Shown here one piece after another: positions 46,400-58,209 of a stretch of DNA of 64,000 nucleotides. This DNA comes from Aphelenchoides besseyi (Eukaryota; Nematoda; Chromadorea; Rhabditida; Aphelenchoididae). A model generated the notes under the pieces. The model was not told the DNA's origin and made no database searches. It worked only from the letters and a program-made list of their open reading frames with translations. Position 1 is the stretch's first letter. The number at the start of each line of letters is the position of its first letter. Where the stretch lies: assembly GCA_024699855.1 (NCBI GenBank), contig JAMPIQ010000001.1, positions 12,834,001 through 12,898,000 of the forward strand, in the 5' to 3' direction. The position numbers and the translations under genes were made by a program.

Positions 46400-47192
46400 T
46401 AAAGAACAACAAATTAAGCGATTGGAAAGAGAAGGTGGAGAAAATGCTTCGAATGAAACGATCAAAGAACTTCGGAAGAACGAAGACTGTAAACACAAAT
46501 GTGTTCGAATTCGCTTTACATTCGCTAAATGAACGGTCTAAATACGAATAGTGACTGAGTGTAAGTCTTTGCTCCAAGGTAATTGGGCGTTCAAATGTTG
46601 CGAGCATTTAACTTCAACAGCTGTCGGTTGACATCTTAGAGCAACCATCAGATTCCAAACCGAACGCTGAGAATTGCATTGACAAAGTCAATGTAATTTG
46701 CTGATTAAATCGGATTCTACTGTCAATAGGAACCGGAAGTTGGGATTACAAGTGAAAAGGCTTTCAATGAAATTCTTTCAATTGTACGAACTGTTTCCGA
46801 TAACTTGTAGAGCATAGATCAGTTAGTTCCAACTTAACGGTTGACTTAATCGCGCCAAACGAAAAACATTCGTACGAGCAGCGAACTTAATCGATCAAAC
46901 AAACCGATGAAACAACTCGATTGCATTCCTGCCTTTCAGAGCTCGATGGAAAATTGTGGAATTTGGAGTTTGAGAAAAACAACATTGAGTGCATTTTGGA
47001 CTTTATGACGTGTATGTAATTGACGTGCACTTTTCTAACAGAAGAGAAGGTCAACAATTGAAACAGACTTTCTGAAGAATTGTAGAACAACAGATGACTC
47101 GAAACGAAACTCGACTCCCCGCAATTTGTTGTGAAAATGATTGCTGTCTATTACTCGATTCATTTTACTGCTGAATACAGGAGCACAAGATA
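46400..47192. other. spacer upstream of ASCC2
   Basis: About 0.8 kb. A 153-codon plus-strand frame at 46090-46551 is antisense to the four-helix gene and has no motif. Nothing else supported. Confidence 0.4.
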
Positions 47193-49884
47193 ATGTCGAA
47201 TGTTAAAGCTGCAGTTCGTGTTGTGAGTTAACAGAACATTTTCAGTTTGAGAATTGTGATTTCAGGAAGAAGCTTTTGCTCACAACACACCACCAATTCA
47301 GTTGCCAGTTTTGCGCTCAGATGCCTTTAATTTGAACGAATGGCGTTGGAAATTGAAGGCATTGATGCAACTGTGCAAGTGTTTGATTGAGTCTACATCG
47401 AACGTCTTTTGGTCCTCCGTTTGTTTGAGACCTCAAATTCTGAAGGAATTGGACGTCGCTTTCTCGCGATTTCCGTTCTTTGTTGACGTTAAATACGGAG
47501 GTTTGTTTCAACATTTGGAGTTGAAATCGACGGTGTGCGATGCCTATTCCAAGTTCTTCATCGTTTTCCTTCGCCTATTCGGTTCGTTCGAACGTGAAGT
47601 TTGTTTTGCTTTTAAATGAAATCCAACAAACTTTTGTTTTAGGGTGTTTCTCGTGAAGTTTTCCGCGATTTCGTTCTTAAGCACCGAATCTTGAACGCTA
47701 AACGTTTGGCTCTTTACTGCGGATTTTTCGCCAAAAACTACGGAACATGTGTTCGCAAAATTGTTAGTCGTCTGCGTCAAATTGTTCCGGAACTGTTTGA
47801 CATTACCGTTGAGTGTGACAACGCTCTGTTGGACGTCAGTTATGACTTTTACTTCTTTGCCCTTATCGTCGTTTTCAGATCATCAACAATTTGTATAAGT
47901 TGGCGGATTTCATGAACGCGCGTAGCAACGGTGGTGAACATCGAAAGCTCGATGAGATCCACGAATCTGTGAATCAAATTTATCAATGGCGACGTGAAAT
48001 CGTCGGTTGGAACGAACTGTTTCGTTTGGTCGTAGACTACCGACCCTCTAATAAGTTAGTGTTGGAGATTCCCGAAGTGTTCGGGGTTTTGAATCAGAGA
48101 TTGGATAGTCGAGTTTGTTTGAATTTGACCGTTGGATCCGAAGAGCTCATACAGTAAGATTTCTTGTTTGTTGATGTTTTCTGATGTGAACATTTTAGTG
48201 GTCTAATTCGTGGATTGAATCATTTGAAACAGTCGTTTACTCAAATCTACCTGCGATTCTACGAGAATTACACCGACGAAGAAGAAAAGATTGCGTTGAT
48301 TCACGGCTTGATTGAAAGTCCCGAATTGATGGCTCGAATGGCACTTGAACTGCGAGAACAACTGAGTGGTCTGTTGGAGAAGTCGAAGGATAAAAAGTCG
48401 GTGTCAGCAATTCGAAGTGCCATTGATTTTGCTTATACTCGAAAGTTGTCCGATGTTATGCAACGACTTCACGAACATCACCTTCTCGACTCACTTGGAC
48501 AAACACCAGAAGACAGTGTCAAAGAACATGTTCAGGATTTGGCCAAGATTTTACCATACTCTAAGGAATTCTTGCATGTAAGTTCCTGTCCGAAATCCTG
48601 TTAAGGTTCTGACATTTAGCTTGCACTTCGTCATTTTGGCTACAATCACGAGTTGACGCTTAAAAATCTTCTCGAACCCACAACTTTGCCATTCGAAATG
48701 CGAATTTTGCTTCACGACACACAAACGATTTCTGCTGCTCCGCCCTCAACTTACGGAACCGTTCAGGTTGACGATCTTTGTGTTGAAGATTCGGATATCG
48801 AAGACGAACCGACTGAAACAGCAGTCAATGGACAAACTGATCCGAACGATTTGGCTGCGCTGTTCACGGCAACTCCCGGCACCTCAACTCATTCGGCAAA
48901 ATTGGCTCCGAAGTTGTCGGAAAAAGAATTAAAACGAAAGAAGATGGAAGAGGGAATAAGATGTTTGGCAGAACGATACGGAGACGTTTTGAACCTCAGC
49001 GAATTGCAAATGCTCGTAGAGCAAATGAATCGACCAAAATCGAAGGAAGAAACCGTCAACGTAGATGGAAAGAAGTTCGCCAAATTATACAAAAACAAGT
49101 GGGTTTCTTGGTTTTTATATGAACTTACTTTTTTGATTATAGTCCCGATGATGAGGTCAATGAAGAAGATCGTGCGATTTTGCGCAAAAAACTTGATGAA
49201 ATGCACTTTGAGGACGACGTTGATTCGGACGACGAATACAAGAAGATGAAATTAGAGGAAAAGTTCCGAACAGAAGTCGGCCAATCGGGTCGTTTCAATC
49301 GAAAACAACCCACAGAGCTTGTAGCTGATGATTACGACGACGAATGCGACGATACGTACGATCAGCCGTTGTTGAATTTGGCCGAAAATGCTGTAGTTGA
49401 TGACACCAGAGAAAGTCGTCAGCGAATGGCAATTCTTGGACCATTGGGTTTAACGCCGCAATTGAGAAATAACTTTAACCGCTCTGCTACATCGACGATT
49501 TCACGACCACCGTCTGCGCTTTCGACTGCTACCGTACAAAGTTCGAAGCCTCGACAAAGACCACAGATGTCAAGTGATCAACGAGCTCATTCATCTCAAC
49601 AACAACCGGGATCGTCAAAACAGAAACCCAAAGCTAAAAACGAAAAAACGGAACAACAAAAACCGAAAGCGGCGCAAAAACCGGAGAATGAACGTCAACC
49701 AACCGCTGCATCAGTTCGACAACCAACTTCCGGTAACGGATATACGGGCGGTAGAGCACGTATGAACAAAGAGCGACACAAAGGACAAAACAAACAACGA
49801 GGTTTGTTAATCACGACGATTCGCTTAACTTTCGTTCAAATTTCAGGTGCTGATCGTAAACTTCAACGAGCCAATCCGTTTTAA
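47193..49884 (+). CDS. ascc-2: ASCC2, activating signal cointegrator complex subunit 2, 794 aa
   Basis: ASCC2 binds K63-linked ubiquitin and the ASCC3 helicase in alkylation repair and ribosome quality control. Eight exons sum to an exact frame: 47193-47222, 47266-47598, 47643-47834, 47879-48153, 48199-48577, 48620-49098, 49143-49801, 49847-49884. The N-terminal helical region includes WRWKLKALMQLCKCLIEST and FWSSVCLRPQIL. A CUE-like ubiquitin-binding segment precedes FLHLALRHFGYNHELTLKNL. The acidic YDDECDDTYDQPLL motif and the basic end (GGRARMNKERHKGQNKQRGA, then DRKLQRANPF) match the ASCC2 C-terminus. Length agrees with the ~757 aa human protein. Intron 2 has a GTTTGT donor. Confidence 0.9.
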
Positions 49885-50609
49885 TATTCGAATTATCTTG
49901 TTCAATTGTTGTTATAAACTATTTGTTCTTCTACTCGTTTGATAAAATATTCATATCAAACTTAACCAGAAAGTCAAAGTCCCTCTAGGAAGGACTGTTT
50001 TATGTGAACTACAAAACCATAAGATACACACCAACAACTTTCAAGTTGATTTGCGTTTTTGAACTTTGGATCATTCCTATTTGCCGTGTTGTTCAATGGA
50101 ATCTTGTCCATGGCAATGGAACCTAATAATTCAGTTAAATCAAATGGTAACTCATCTATCGTCCATTATCAAATGGTGAACTCAACACGACCCGTTCACT
50201 GACTAGACAACAAATGAGCAAAATTCCGGTCTTAGTGAGCTTTTAATCAATGAAATTTCTCATCGCGCAACTTCGTGAAAGAGCGCTTTGGAGCACTAAG
50301 CCTAAAATTATTTTTCGCTGCATCGACAAACTTGATAACTGAACAGAAGATGTGTTGTAAAATCAAGCAGGTTAACAAGGTTGGATGTAAACTCCACTTG
50401 CCAATAATAAACATCCCTTAAATCTTTAAGACAACGTTGTCTAGTCTAATGGTCCGGATAGAAACGCTACGATCATTAACGTTATCACATTAAAAATAAG
50501 ACAACCAGTTCCAAGTCGAATTATGCAAAGAGATCGAAAGAAGTATAAACCTCATTCTTTTGTTCATTTGATCGTCTTGTTTCTTTGAGTGTTGTCGTCG
50601 GTTCATTAG
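49885..50609. other. intergenic spacer
   Basis: About 0.7 kb after ASCC2, with no open frame or repeat I can support. It should hold the ASCC2 3' UTR and the promoter of the following gene. Confidence 0.4.
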
Positions 50610-51648
50610 ATGTCGAACAGGAGTCTTGATGCGTCGTTTGGAAAAGTTCAGAGTACGCGTGATTCAATGAATTTGACGACAATCGAGGTCGAGAAAGGAA
50701 TCAAGAACAACAAGCGCATTAAAGCGCTTCATGAGTCGTTTGGTGTCGTGGATGCCGTGCTTTTAAGTCAATCGACCCTCGCACTCCTCCTCATCATCAG
50801 CTCGTTGGCGTTGGCGGTCGTTGGAGTTGCTTTTGCCTGGACACTTTTCTTTGCTGCTCTTTTGCTCATTGTTCCAATGCTTCCGGTTTTCTTTGCAATC
50901 AAAATTGAAAACTCAAACGGTAAGTGTCGATGCTAAATGAGATAAATCGTTCTGTTTCAGTCGAATCAGTTTTCTTCAATTTCCATTGGGGAGCTGTACT
51001 ACTCAATGGGATGTGGCTTGTGTTGCTGATGTTCTTCAGTAATGCTGCAGCGGGTCGTCTGTTAGTTTTGTTCACGATCTTTTTGGTTCAAGCTGTGAGT
51101 CTTTTGGCCGTTGGTCTGATGTCAGGAGATAAGATCAAGGAACCGAAAAAGAAGCAAAAAAACTCGTGGCTGCATATCTTTGGATCGAAAAAAGAAGAGC
51201 AGAAGCCGAAGAACACGAAGACGTCAATGAAATCGGCGAACTCAACTACTCATAGTAATTGAAGTCAGTTGATATTCGTTATATTCAGTTTTTAGATATC
51301 TCAAAGGTTTCTGATTTGTCGAGAAATGCAAGTTTACAACGAGTTGGAAACAAACGGTAAGTTTTATTTCTGTCTCAAAATTGTGAAGTTTTCAGTCCCG
51401 CTCAAATCGCTCGCAAACCGTTGGTTATCAATGGGCTTACTAGTTACAATGATTTCGTGAGTTTTCGCCCGTTCTTGTTTATTTTGTGATTGCAGGAACA
51501 ATCGTTGATGCATCACACCGCTGGAAGTGTGCCAAGCGCTTCAAGTCCACGTAACAGTTCGAAAAAGATCGACAAGTCGGATCTCAAAACGGCCATTGCT
51601 GCAGATTCGCTTTCGAATACTAAGGACTCGTCGTATTACATAGTCTGA
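50610..51648 (+). CDS. four-helix membrane protein with disordered tail, 292 aa
   Basis: Five exons in phase: 50610-50919, 50961-51254, 51296-51356, 51396-51456, 51496-51648. After a hydrophilic N-terminus (MSNRSLDASFGKVQSTRDSM) come four helices: LLLIISSLALAVVGVAFAW, LFFAALLLIVPMLPVFFAI, WGAVLLNGMWLVLLMFF and LLVLFTIFLVQAVSLLAVGL. The tail is Lys-rich (KEPKKKQKNSWLHIFGSKK) and then Ser-rich (HTAGSVPSASSPRNSSKK), ending TKDSSYYIV, which resembles a class I PDZ-binding end only loosely. Retaining intron 2 would give a shorter form ending STTHSN. No named family recognised. Confidence 0.75.
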
Positions 51649-51754
51649 ATTGTTTTGTCTAGTAGGAAAATAAATTTGTTGTGTGCATAAGAAGCGGGAT
51701 TTGGATGAGCAGTAGTCATTTTTGTTTTTGTTTCATTGGCTGAAGGTTTCCGAA

Positions 51755-52242
51755 ATGATCGGCAAAACATTTCCACTGTTTGTTGTTGCATTTCTCATCG
51801 TAGATGTTGTTGCAAAGATGCAGTACATTTGGTTTAAAGGTCAACTCATCTGCAAGGATAAGGTGCTGGCGAACGCGGTATGTAGCAGTCACTTGTTTGG
51901 AACATCACAGCTCAGGGCGTTAAATTGTTTCAAGACATTCCGTGGAATTTCGACAAACTTCTAAACGAAACAACTGCCGATTCAATGGGTTTTTTTGAGC
52001 TTTCAGCCACCAGAGACGAAGACGAGCTTGTTGCCGGTTACATCGAGATGTGAGTTCAAAAACTTCAGCTCAAACGCTTTCATTTCAGCACCCATCAATG
52101 TTATACGAAAAAATTTGGACTTCACGGATGTGTTCGATTCGAATTCGGCACGGAATACACGTTTTTGAAACCTCAACGTGCTCCCGTCGACATGATGACT
52201 CTCGATGTAAGTTTTTTTGTGTGCAAGCAACAACACAACTAA
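51755..52242 (+). CDS. transthyretin-like (TTR) secreted protein, 136 aa
   Basis: Three exons: 51755-51877, 51916-52049, 52089-52242. Residues 1-20 form a signal peptide (MIGKTFPLFVVAFLIVDVVA). The mature part follows the nematode TTR-like family pattern: IWFKGQLICKDKVLANAGVK, LFQDIPWNFDKLLNE, MGFFELSATRDEDE, ITHQCYTKKFGLHGCVRFEF and MMTLD near the end. Cysteines in LICKD, THQCY and HGCVR fit the family's disulfides. The acceptor of exon 2 is the second AG (CTCAG|GGCG), chosen because it restores frame. The last 11 residues read through a possible donor (GAT|GTAAGT), so another C-terminal exon may exist. The family is a large secreted one in nematodes, some members being effectors or neuropeptide-like. 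Confidence 0.85.
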
Positions 52243-53084
52243 TCGATTTCATATTGACGACGAGTACATTGCTGGACAATACAAAATGTTGGGCTATTGC
52301 TGAGATTGTTATTGTTGTTGTACAGTTAAGATAAAATATAAAAGCTGATTTGAATGTTAGAGTCTGGTGCACTTTAAAGCAATTTTGAGTTCTAGACTCT
52401 AGTTAACTAATGAGCACGTTTGTCTTTTAAGTTCTCGAAAAGTTCCTCATTAAGAATGATGAATAGCGATTCAAAGGACGTTCATGAGAACAAAAGTTAC
52501 AGGGAAGATGACCAAATGGTGAGTTTAAACTTTCAAACAAATTGAGTGTTAGAATTTATTCCTTTGAGATTACGATGTAGGGTGGCACGTATAGTCTAAT
52601 TTTGTAGTTTATTCCAATTAAAAACAAAGTCCCGTCAGCTCGTTATGGTTCCCAAGAGTTTGTCTAATAGTGGGATTGATTTAGATGCCAAACTTTGTTT
52701 ACGTGCTTCCAATTGAAAATGAGTTTATAACTTTAATTAAGATTACTACAAATTGCTTACGAAAAATGATCAGAGATGACTTGGAATAACTACGTTCGGC
52801 TGAACATGTGATGATGATTGTTAGAAAATTATGATAATTAGACATTACAAACGTTGACGTTGTATTAGCAAACAGCTAAATGCGTATTGGTTTGTTATCG
52901 AAGCAAAGCGGTCAATTAAGCGGATTATTACAGAAGTTTTAGGTCACAAATAAGAAGTATCAGGTTGAAATGAACTTTTAGATGGCACCTGGTGATCTCA
53001 GCAAATGGCAAGACGCATTTTTGTTTACAGTAAAAAAATTAAAGAATCAAAATTTAGTGGTCGACATTAAAAGTAACTGAAAGT
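52243..53084. other. AT-rich spacer between TTR-like and chemoreceptor genes
   Basis: About 0.84 kb. A short exon-like ATG frame near 52456 (MMNSDSKDVHENKSYREDDQ) ends at a GTGAGT donor, but no partner exon was found. Otherwise empty. Confidence 0.35.
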
Positions 53085-54348
53085 TTAAGCAGAGATGTAA
53101 TTTTGAGACAAAACTTTTTGTTGCGACTGTCCGCCCGAAGCTCCTGTATGTGAAACCAAACTCGACCTGAAACGTTTCGGAACACCCGGTACCAAACAGA
53201 TGAGAAAGCGTCGATATGGAGAAACAAAGAGTATGGTCGAACAACTGTTCAAAACTGGAAGAAGAGGGAAAATAACATTCTGCAAGAATTCTTATCAGCA
53301 AGGGTCTTGAAGAAAAACTTACCATATAAGCCAGTCCATGACCGAGGTTAATATACGTGAAGGTCGCAAAAACCGCCAACGAAAGCGGAAATACCGCCGT
53401 AAACAACGGTATTACGGTTTGAATAAGTAAAATGCGATTGAATTGTTTTTGCATATTTTGGGTTTTTGCGTTCACTTTGGTGGTCTTCATAAGTTCATCC
53501 ATTGTTTTCATTGTCTTGTATCCAAAAAACATCGCCAATCCATAGGAAGTTTGAATCATTGCTCCTGCGTAGAAGAAGTACAGTTTCATGGGTAGGTATC
53601 GAATGTCGCCAACGATAATTTGAGAGCTAAATAAGTTTTCAATGCTTGACATTACTCTAATCGAATACCATGGAGTTTCTGCTGTCCAAATTCTACAATA
53701 ATCGAAGTTCGGTCGAACGCTTCCAGACCACGCAAATGTTGGGTACGATACTAATGAGTCGAATAGAGCCGTTCCCAAGGAGATCATAAAAAGTCCTAAA
53801 GTTTTTCTTGCACTCAACGCTCGTTGTCTAAAAGTTCGTTCAGTTGACTTGTGTGATCTTGCGAGAACTCACGTTGAAACAAGAACATATCGGAAATAAT
53901 ATTGCGCCGGAAGGACTGTAATCGAGAGCACGTAAATCCCAACTAACAGCATAGTTGAAATGCTTTGGACTTTGTAGCTGAAATGCTTAGCCGGACCTTG
54001 CAAAACGAACATTATCGTGCCATCGTTGACTTTCGGTCTCTAAACAAGCAATTGACGATACGAAGAGCAGTTTACCGGTTGACACCAGAATTCGTTCACC
54101 AGAAATATAACGTCGGTTATACAGCTCAATAGAAGCATTTTACTGTACGGCTTAAAATTCTTGGGTGTTTTGAACAAAACCAAATAAGTCAAAAGAAGTG
54201 AGAAGAAGGCGCCGAGAGCTGTAGTTGAATGAAATTGAACAAAATGAGGAATCGGTCGTTCGAAGAACGGCAGTAGTGGCAATTTGGAACTGTCATTGCC
54301 CCAAAAGTAGGGATTCAAAACGTACGGATTCTCAGGATTCTTTTTCAT
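53085..54348 (-). CDS. nematode 7TM serpentine chemoreceptor, 379 aa
   Basis: Four exons in phase: 54348-54076, 54039-53873, 53827-53323, 53279-53085. Hydrophobic segments include FHSTTALGAFFSLLLTYLVL, MLLLSCITDVIFLVNEFW, STMLLVGIYVLSITVLPAQY, LGLFMISLGTALFDSLVSY, FNRILLIQTVIPLFTAVFPL and LSLAVFATFTYINLGHGLAY. The end of helix 7 reads PVLNSCSTILFVSPYRRFL, the conserved P-xx-N ... PYR signature of the Str superfamily (srh, str, sri, srd). ERPIPHFVQFHSTT at the N-terminus and PKNFKPYSKMLLL fit srh/srd-like receptors; I cannot choose. It is an intact, probably functional receptor of sensory neurons, unlike the fragments in the repeat arms. Confidence 0.88.
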
Positions 54349-55079
54349 TTTGATTCGTTAGCTTCAGACTGCAATATTGAAACTAAGTACTTCAACACTT
54401 GTTAATCGAATGGGCGGGTTATTTTCACTCGGGAACATACTCGAAATGTTGCATTATTGGTCACTCAAATGGGGCGGGAAATTTTAGAGATCAAGTTTGA
54501 TAATTACGTTTAGACACCTGTTATCTGACTATAAATCGCAGACATAATTAACGGTTGGAAAGTCATGTGCGGTTGAAGAATGTCAAGTTACCCAGAAACT
54601 CGCTCAACATATGGTTGTTAGGTGGATGTCGTGTTTAAGTGTTCAATGACATCTTTTAAGATTCTGTTTTCTGGCAGCTAACTTTTATGTTTCAAATGAT
54701 CATACAAGCAACATAATGAAATGGACATTCCGACATTAACTTGTCAATGTCGTTGTGATAACAAAGAACGTAGCCTTGCTTACAGACATATCAGCCACAA
54801 ATTCTGAAGAAATAAGTAAAATTAAACATTAGAGAACATAAATGTCGCACAATTCCAAACCGTTCACACGCTTAAAAGCTCTACTGTTCAAGGACCTGAA
54901 AGATGAACAGGAACATTATTGCTTGGGTAATTGACTGATTGCAGTCTTGTTGGATTAAGCACTACGGTTTGAATTATTCAGATTGAAAGCAAATTGGAGA
55001 TGAGTTTGCTCGGTATTCAAGCAGTATTCTTGGAAGTAGCCAATCCTTTTTGTTATCAACTACCAAATATTCTCAAAAA
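54349..55079. other. spacer with a fragment of the small-TM-protein 3' end
   Basis: Mostly empty. At about 54985-55050 the sequence resembles the start of the block at 39590-39655 (ATTGAAAGCAA..TTGGAG.TGAGTTT..TCGG.ATTCAAGCA...GGAAGTAGCCAATCCTTT), a degraded piece of the small TM gene's 3' end and downstream region. Confidence 0.5.
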
Positions 55080-55629
55080 AGGCAAATTTCTCGCCTATCC
55101 AAACAATATCCATCTTCATTCCTCTAATTGTGCTTTCATTTTGCTTAATTCAACACGCAATTGTTACAATATACACGAAATCTAAACACTAAAAGAAATA
55201 TTTGAAGCAACTAAGTGGACACGAAAACGACAATAGTAAATCGAAAACAGTAAAAAAGAAGATGATTGCAGACCGTTTAGAGTTCTGCAATTTGAATCCA
55301 AATCAACACTTGAGGACAAAACGATTGACAGTCGCCGATCCCCACGTTCAAATTTACGAACCTAATTGCTAGTGTTTTGTAACGCGGCCGTCTTCTGATT
55401 GACCCGACGGTCGCAATCTTAACACCGCAACAATACCACCAATCAACAATCATTCCTTCGGCCCATTTTGGACGGCGAACGCCAATGAGACATACAAAAC
55501 GAAAATATCTCGAGGTCCCAATTAATGTGATCAGATGAACTGAGGCGGTCAACTGGCAGCTCCAAAACTGCATATAAACAACAGGCATCAATCAACGGCA
55601 AGTCGTTTCGATCTCCCATCAACGCCGTC

Positions 55630-56163
55630 ATGCCTAAGCGTCCATGTGATTCGAACGAGGAGCCACCAAAAAAGGTAATTTTATTTATTTTTATTTATAT
55701 TGAACTTCTTTTTAGATGAGCAAGAGTAACCGAGAATCCCTCCGGCGTCACAGACTTCAAATGGAATACAACGAGCTTCGAACTGTGATCGAAGACATCG
55801 AACCGCGCCTTGATGTCAAAATGGAACAAGCGGATATTCTGGAACAGGCCCGCAAGCTCATAAAAAAACTCCAAAACGAAGCTCTGGAGTTGAAAACAAG
55901 ACTCCTTCTTGCGGAGTCACAAAGTGAGTTGAACCATCTTATTAATCTCACCGTGAATTTTAGAAGTGCAAGCTTTCAACGTTGGGCGAGAAGCGTTCTC
56001 GATTGAGCTTTTGCTCACGCAAATCGCATCATATACGAAGATGCAACACCACCAACAACAACCGCCTCAACAATTTCTTCAACCACCGTATCAACAACCG
56101 CTTCAACCATCGTCCCGAGATGACGACTTCGATCAAACCAACCAGCCATCCAGCAGCAACTAA
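55630..56163 (+). CDS. bHLH transcription factor, HES-like, 150 aa, distal copy
   Basis: Exons 55630-55674, 55716-55923 and 55964-56163. The basic and helix-loop-helix regions are identical to the proximal copy (SKSNRESLRRHRLQMEYNEL, MEQADILEQARKLIKKLQNE). The only coding difference I see is one Ser fewer in the PSS(S)RDDD run near the C-terminus. Introns and the 5' flank are also nearly identical, so both copies are probably expressed from equivalent promoters. Two intact copies would double the dosage of this regulator. Confidence 0.88.
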
Positions 56164-56555
56164 ATGGTCATTTCTTTGTTTATCTTTAATTGAATTGTTA
56201 TATTTGAAAAACTCTCTTCTCAATAAATCTCTCTTTTCGCATTTGATTTTTTCTTGATTCTACAAACTTTTAAACAAAAACGAGTTTCTTCTTCAACAAT
56301 TATCGTTGAAGTTCAGTTGGCCAGAGTCGAGTGTGTTCTGGGGTTTCCGGTTTAAGAATGTTTCGATTTTCACCTTCTTGTGCACCTTATAAACACAATG
56401 ATCACATAATTGAAACTCTTGATAGCGAGCACTTCAATTAGGAAAAAAGTATGAAGCCGTTTTGCTGAAAGAAAACGTGCCGCTCTATTGAGTCAAACAC
56501 TATCGTTTGATATGTTCAGATTGAAAGCAAAATTGGAGGTGAGTTTATTCGGCAT

Positions 56556-57137
56556 TCAAGCAAGAGCATTGGAAGTAGCCAATCCTTTCCAGTCCGGAGA
56601 CTTCGCTGCACTGGGGTTCTTGTCCTGCGGTTTGTTCGATTTCTGTTCAACGGAACCCTGCGGTCGAGTGTTACTCGTCGGCTTCTGATTCGGCACCACG
56701 AAGTAATCCGACGGTTGAAGCTTGGTTTCCGCTTCTTTCGCTGCTACTTGTTTCAATTCTGTTTGGCCCTAAAAACAGTCATTTGCGATCTTCTCTTCTG
56801 AACTCACGTGTTTTTCGGCTCGGCTCCTTCTTTGTTTCTTGTTCTTCCGCACGCCATCAAGAACGGAAGTCCAACGATCGAAACCAACAACGCCCCCTTT
56901 CCCCTAAAGTTGATGCTTAGTGGTTGAGCTTCTATTGATCACATACATTTCAGTCATCAAGCACCAGAACAACGACATCTCCACACTCGATGTTCGACTA
57001 CTGGCTGCAAAGAATCCAGCCAGATCGTAACCCCCAAACAGCAATTGACTTCAAAGACTCGAGATGTGAACTTACTCAGCATCGTTGAACGAAAAGCCGA
57101 AGATCAGAAAACCGAAAGCGACGAACTTGAAGAGCAT
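56556..57137 (-). CDS. small secreted/TM protein, 150 aa, distal copy
   Basis: Same layout as 32824-33400 and 39621-40197. The last exon is identical at protein level to the other copies. A duplicated 6-base unit (GGCTCG GCTCC) lies near the end of the third exon at about 56817-56827, adding two codons (Ala-Glu type) just before the EKH|intron junction; the frame is kept. Start at 57137. Confidence 0.72.
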
Positions 57138-57348
57138 CGTAATCTCGTGCAAACGATCAAACCGACCGACTTCAATTGAGCAACCAAATGAACGCATTTG
57201 GTCTCATACACAACTTTGCGTTAGTTTTACAGTTGTATACAAAATGCTAAACAGTTGCTACGGAAATTAGCGGGCAGGAAGATTTCGTTTTTTCCCGCCG
57301 TCCATCGGCTTGCTGTCGATGCTCTAATTTCTCATATCTGAATTCAAC

Positions 57349-57676
57349 CCATGGCATCAAACTCGTCTAACAACAACCTTCTTCACAACGTTACTGACGA
57401 TGAGTCGCCAATCTAACGACCGATTGTGTTCCTGGACGATGCGGTTGGTGAGAGTCTAAATCAACAGAAACTGATGAATTGGAAGCCGAGGAAACGCACT
57501 GTTGGAATCGACGAGACGATCGAAGTTCTTCGAACACCTCCACCGCGGATTCTCGAATCCGCAAACAACGCAAAGCTGATTCAGAGGATAACACAAATTG
57601 ACTATATGGTATCAGCGAATCGAAAGTATTTTGAAAACAATTGCAATAAAATAGTTAACAATTGCGAAAAGAACTA
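57349..57676 (+). pseudogene. 5' fragment of the 40411 gene, nonsense-mutated (distal copy)
   Basis: Starts with the same N-terminus (MASNSSNNNLLHNVTDDESP) at about 57351. A C-to-T change makes TAA after DESPI (57414-57416). The rest of the exon is otherwise open (FLDDAVGESLNQQKLMNWKP, RKRTVGIDETIEVLRTPPPR) before the sequence diverges at SANNAKL near 57556. The proximal copy is broken by a different lesion, a one-base deletion. Confidence 0.8.
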
Positions 57677-58209
57677 ATGACCGATTGTTGCAGTTATCTT
57701 TTCCTCGTTAGAATTGTAAGACAGATGGTCACAGTCACTAATATGTTTGCTTGGAATAGACGAGAAGTTGAATGCAGAGTTCTTTTCGATTTTTGTGGGT
57801 CGCTATGTTCTGGCCAAATGATTTTCAAGGTAACATTAGAGAATGAACACTCCAGAAAGCCTCAGAATTCTTGTTCCAGAGAACTCACAGAACACAAGTG
57901 CTATGACATCAATAACGTGAAACAATGTCTGTGAAGGAGGTTCTAAGAAGTTGGACGTTCAACACAGCAGATGTCAGGAACAACATGATCACAGATCCGT
58001 TCCTTGCTTTTCATGACAAAAAGTTGTGATCGTCATTCGGGTGTGAGTATTCGTTGCTGCACTCGGAAAATATCGTTCGAGCTTCTAATTTTGATTGTGT
58101 ATACAAGAAACGATTTCCGGAAGTTGGAAACCGCTTGAAGGTCTGACATTAAAGCGTAGCCTGCACCTTCAAAGATTTATTGCGACTTAATGGTATGTGG
58201 GACTACACA
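57677..58209. other. spacer in distal arm
   Basis: Counterpart of 31753-32340, with the preserved cysteine-rich frame on the plus strand (57662-57934). Almost identical to the proximal arm, in contrast to the pepsin-like exons next to it. Confidence 0.35.

Noticed and set aside
46090..46551. 153-codon plus-strand frame over the four-helix gene
   Set aside because: Antisense shadow of a gene with clear membrane helices on the minus strand.
55055..55075. TGTTATCAACTACC echoing the RecQ motif I coding sequence at 43150
   Set aside because: Only about 14 bases match and the flanks do not, so it may be chance.
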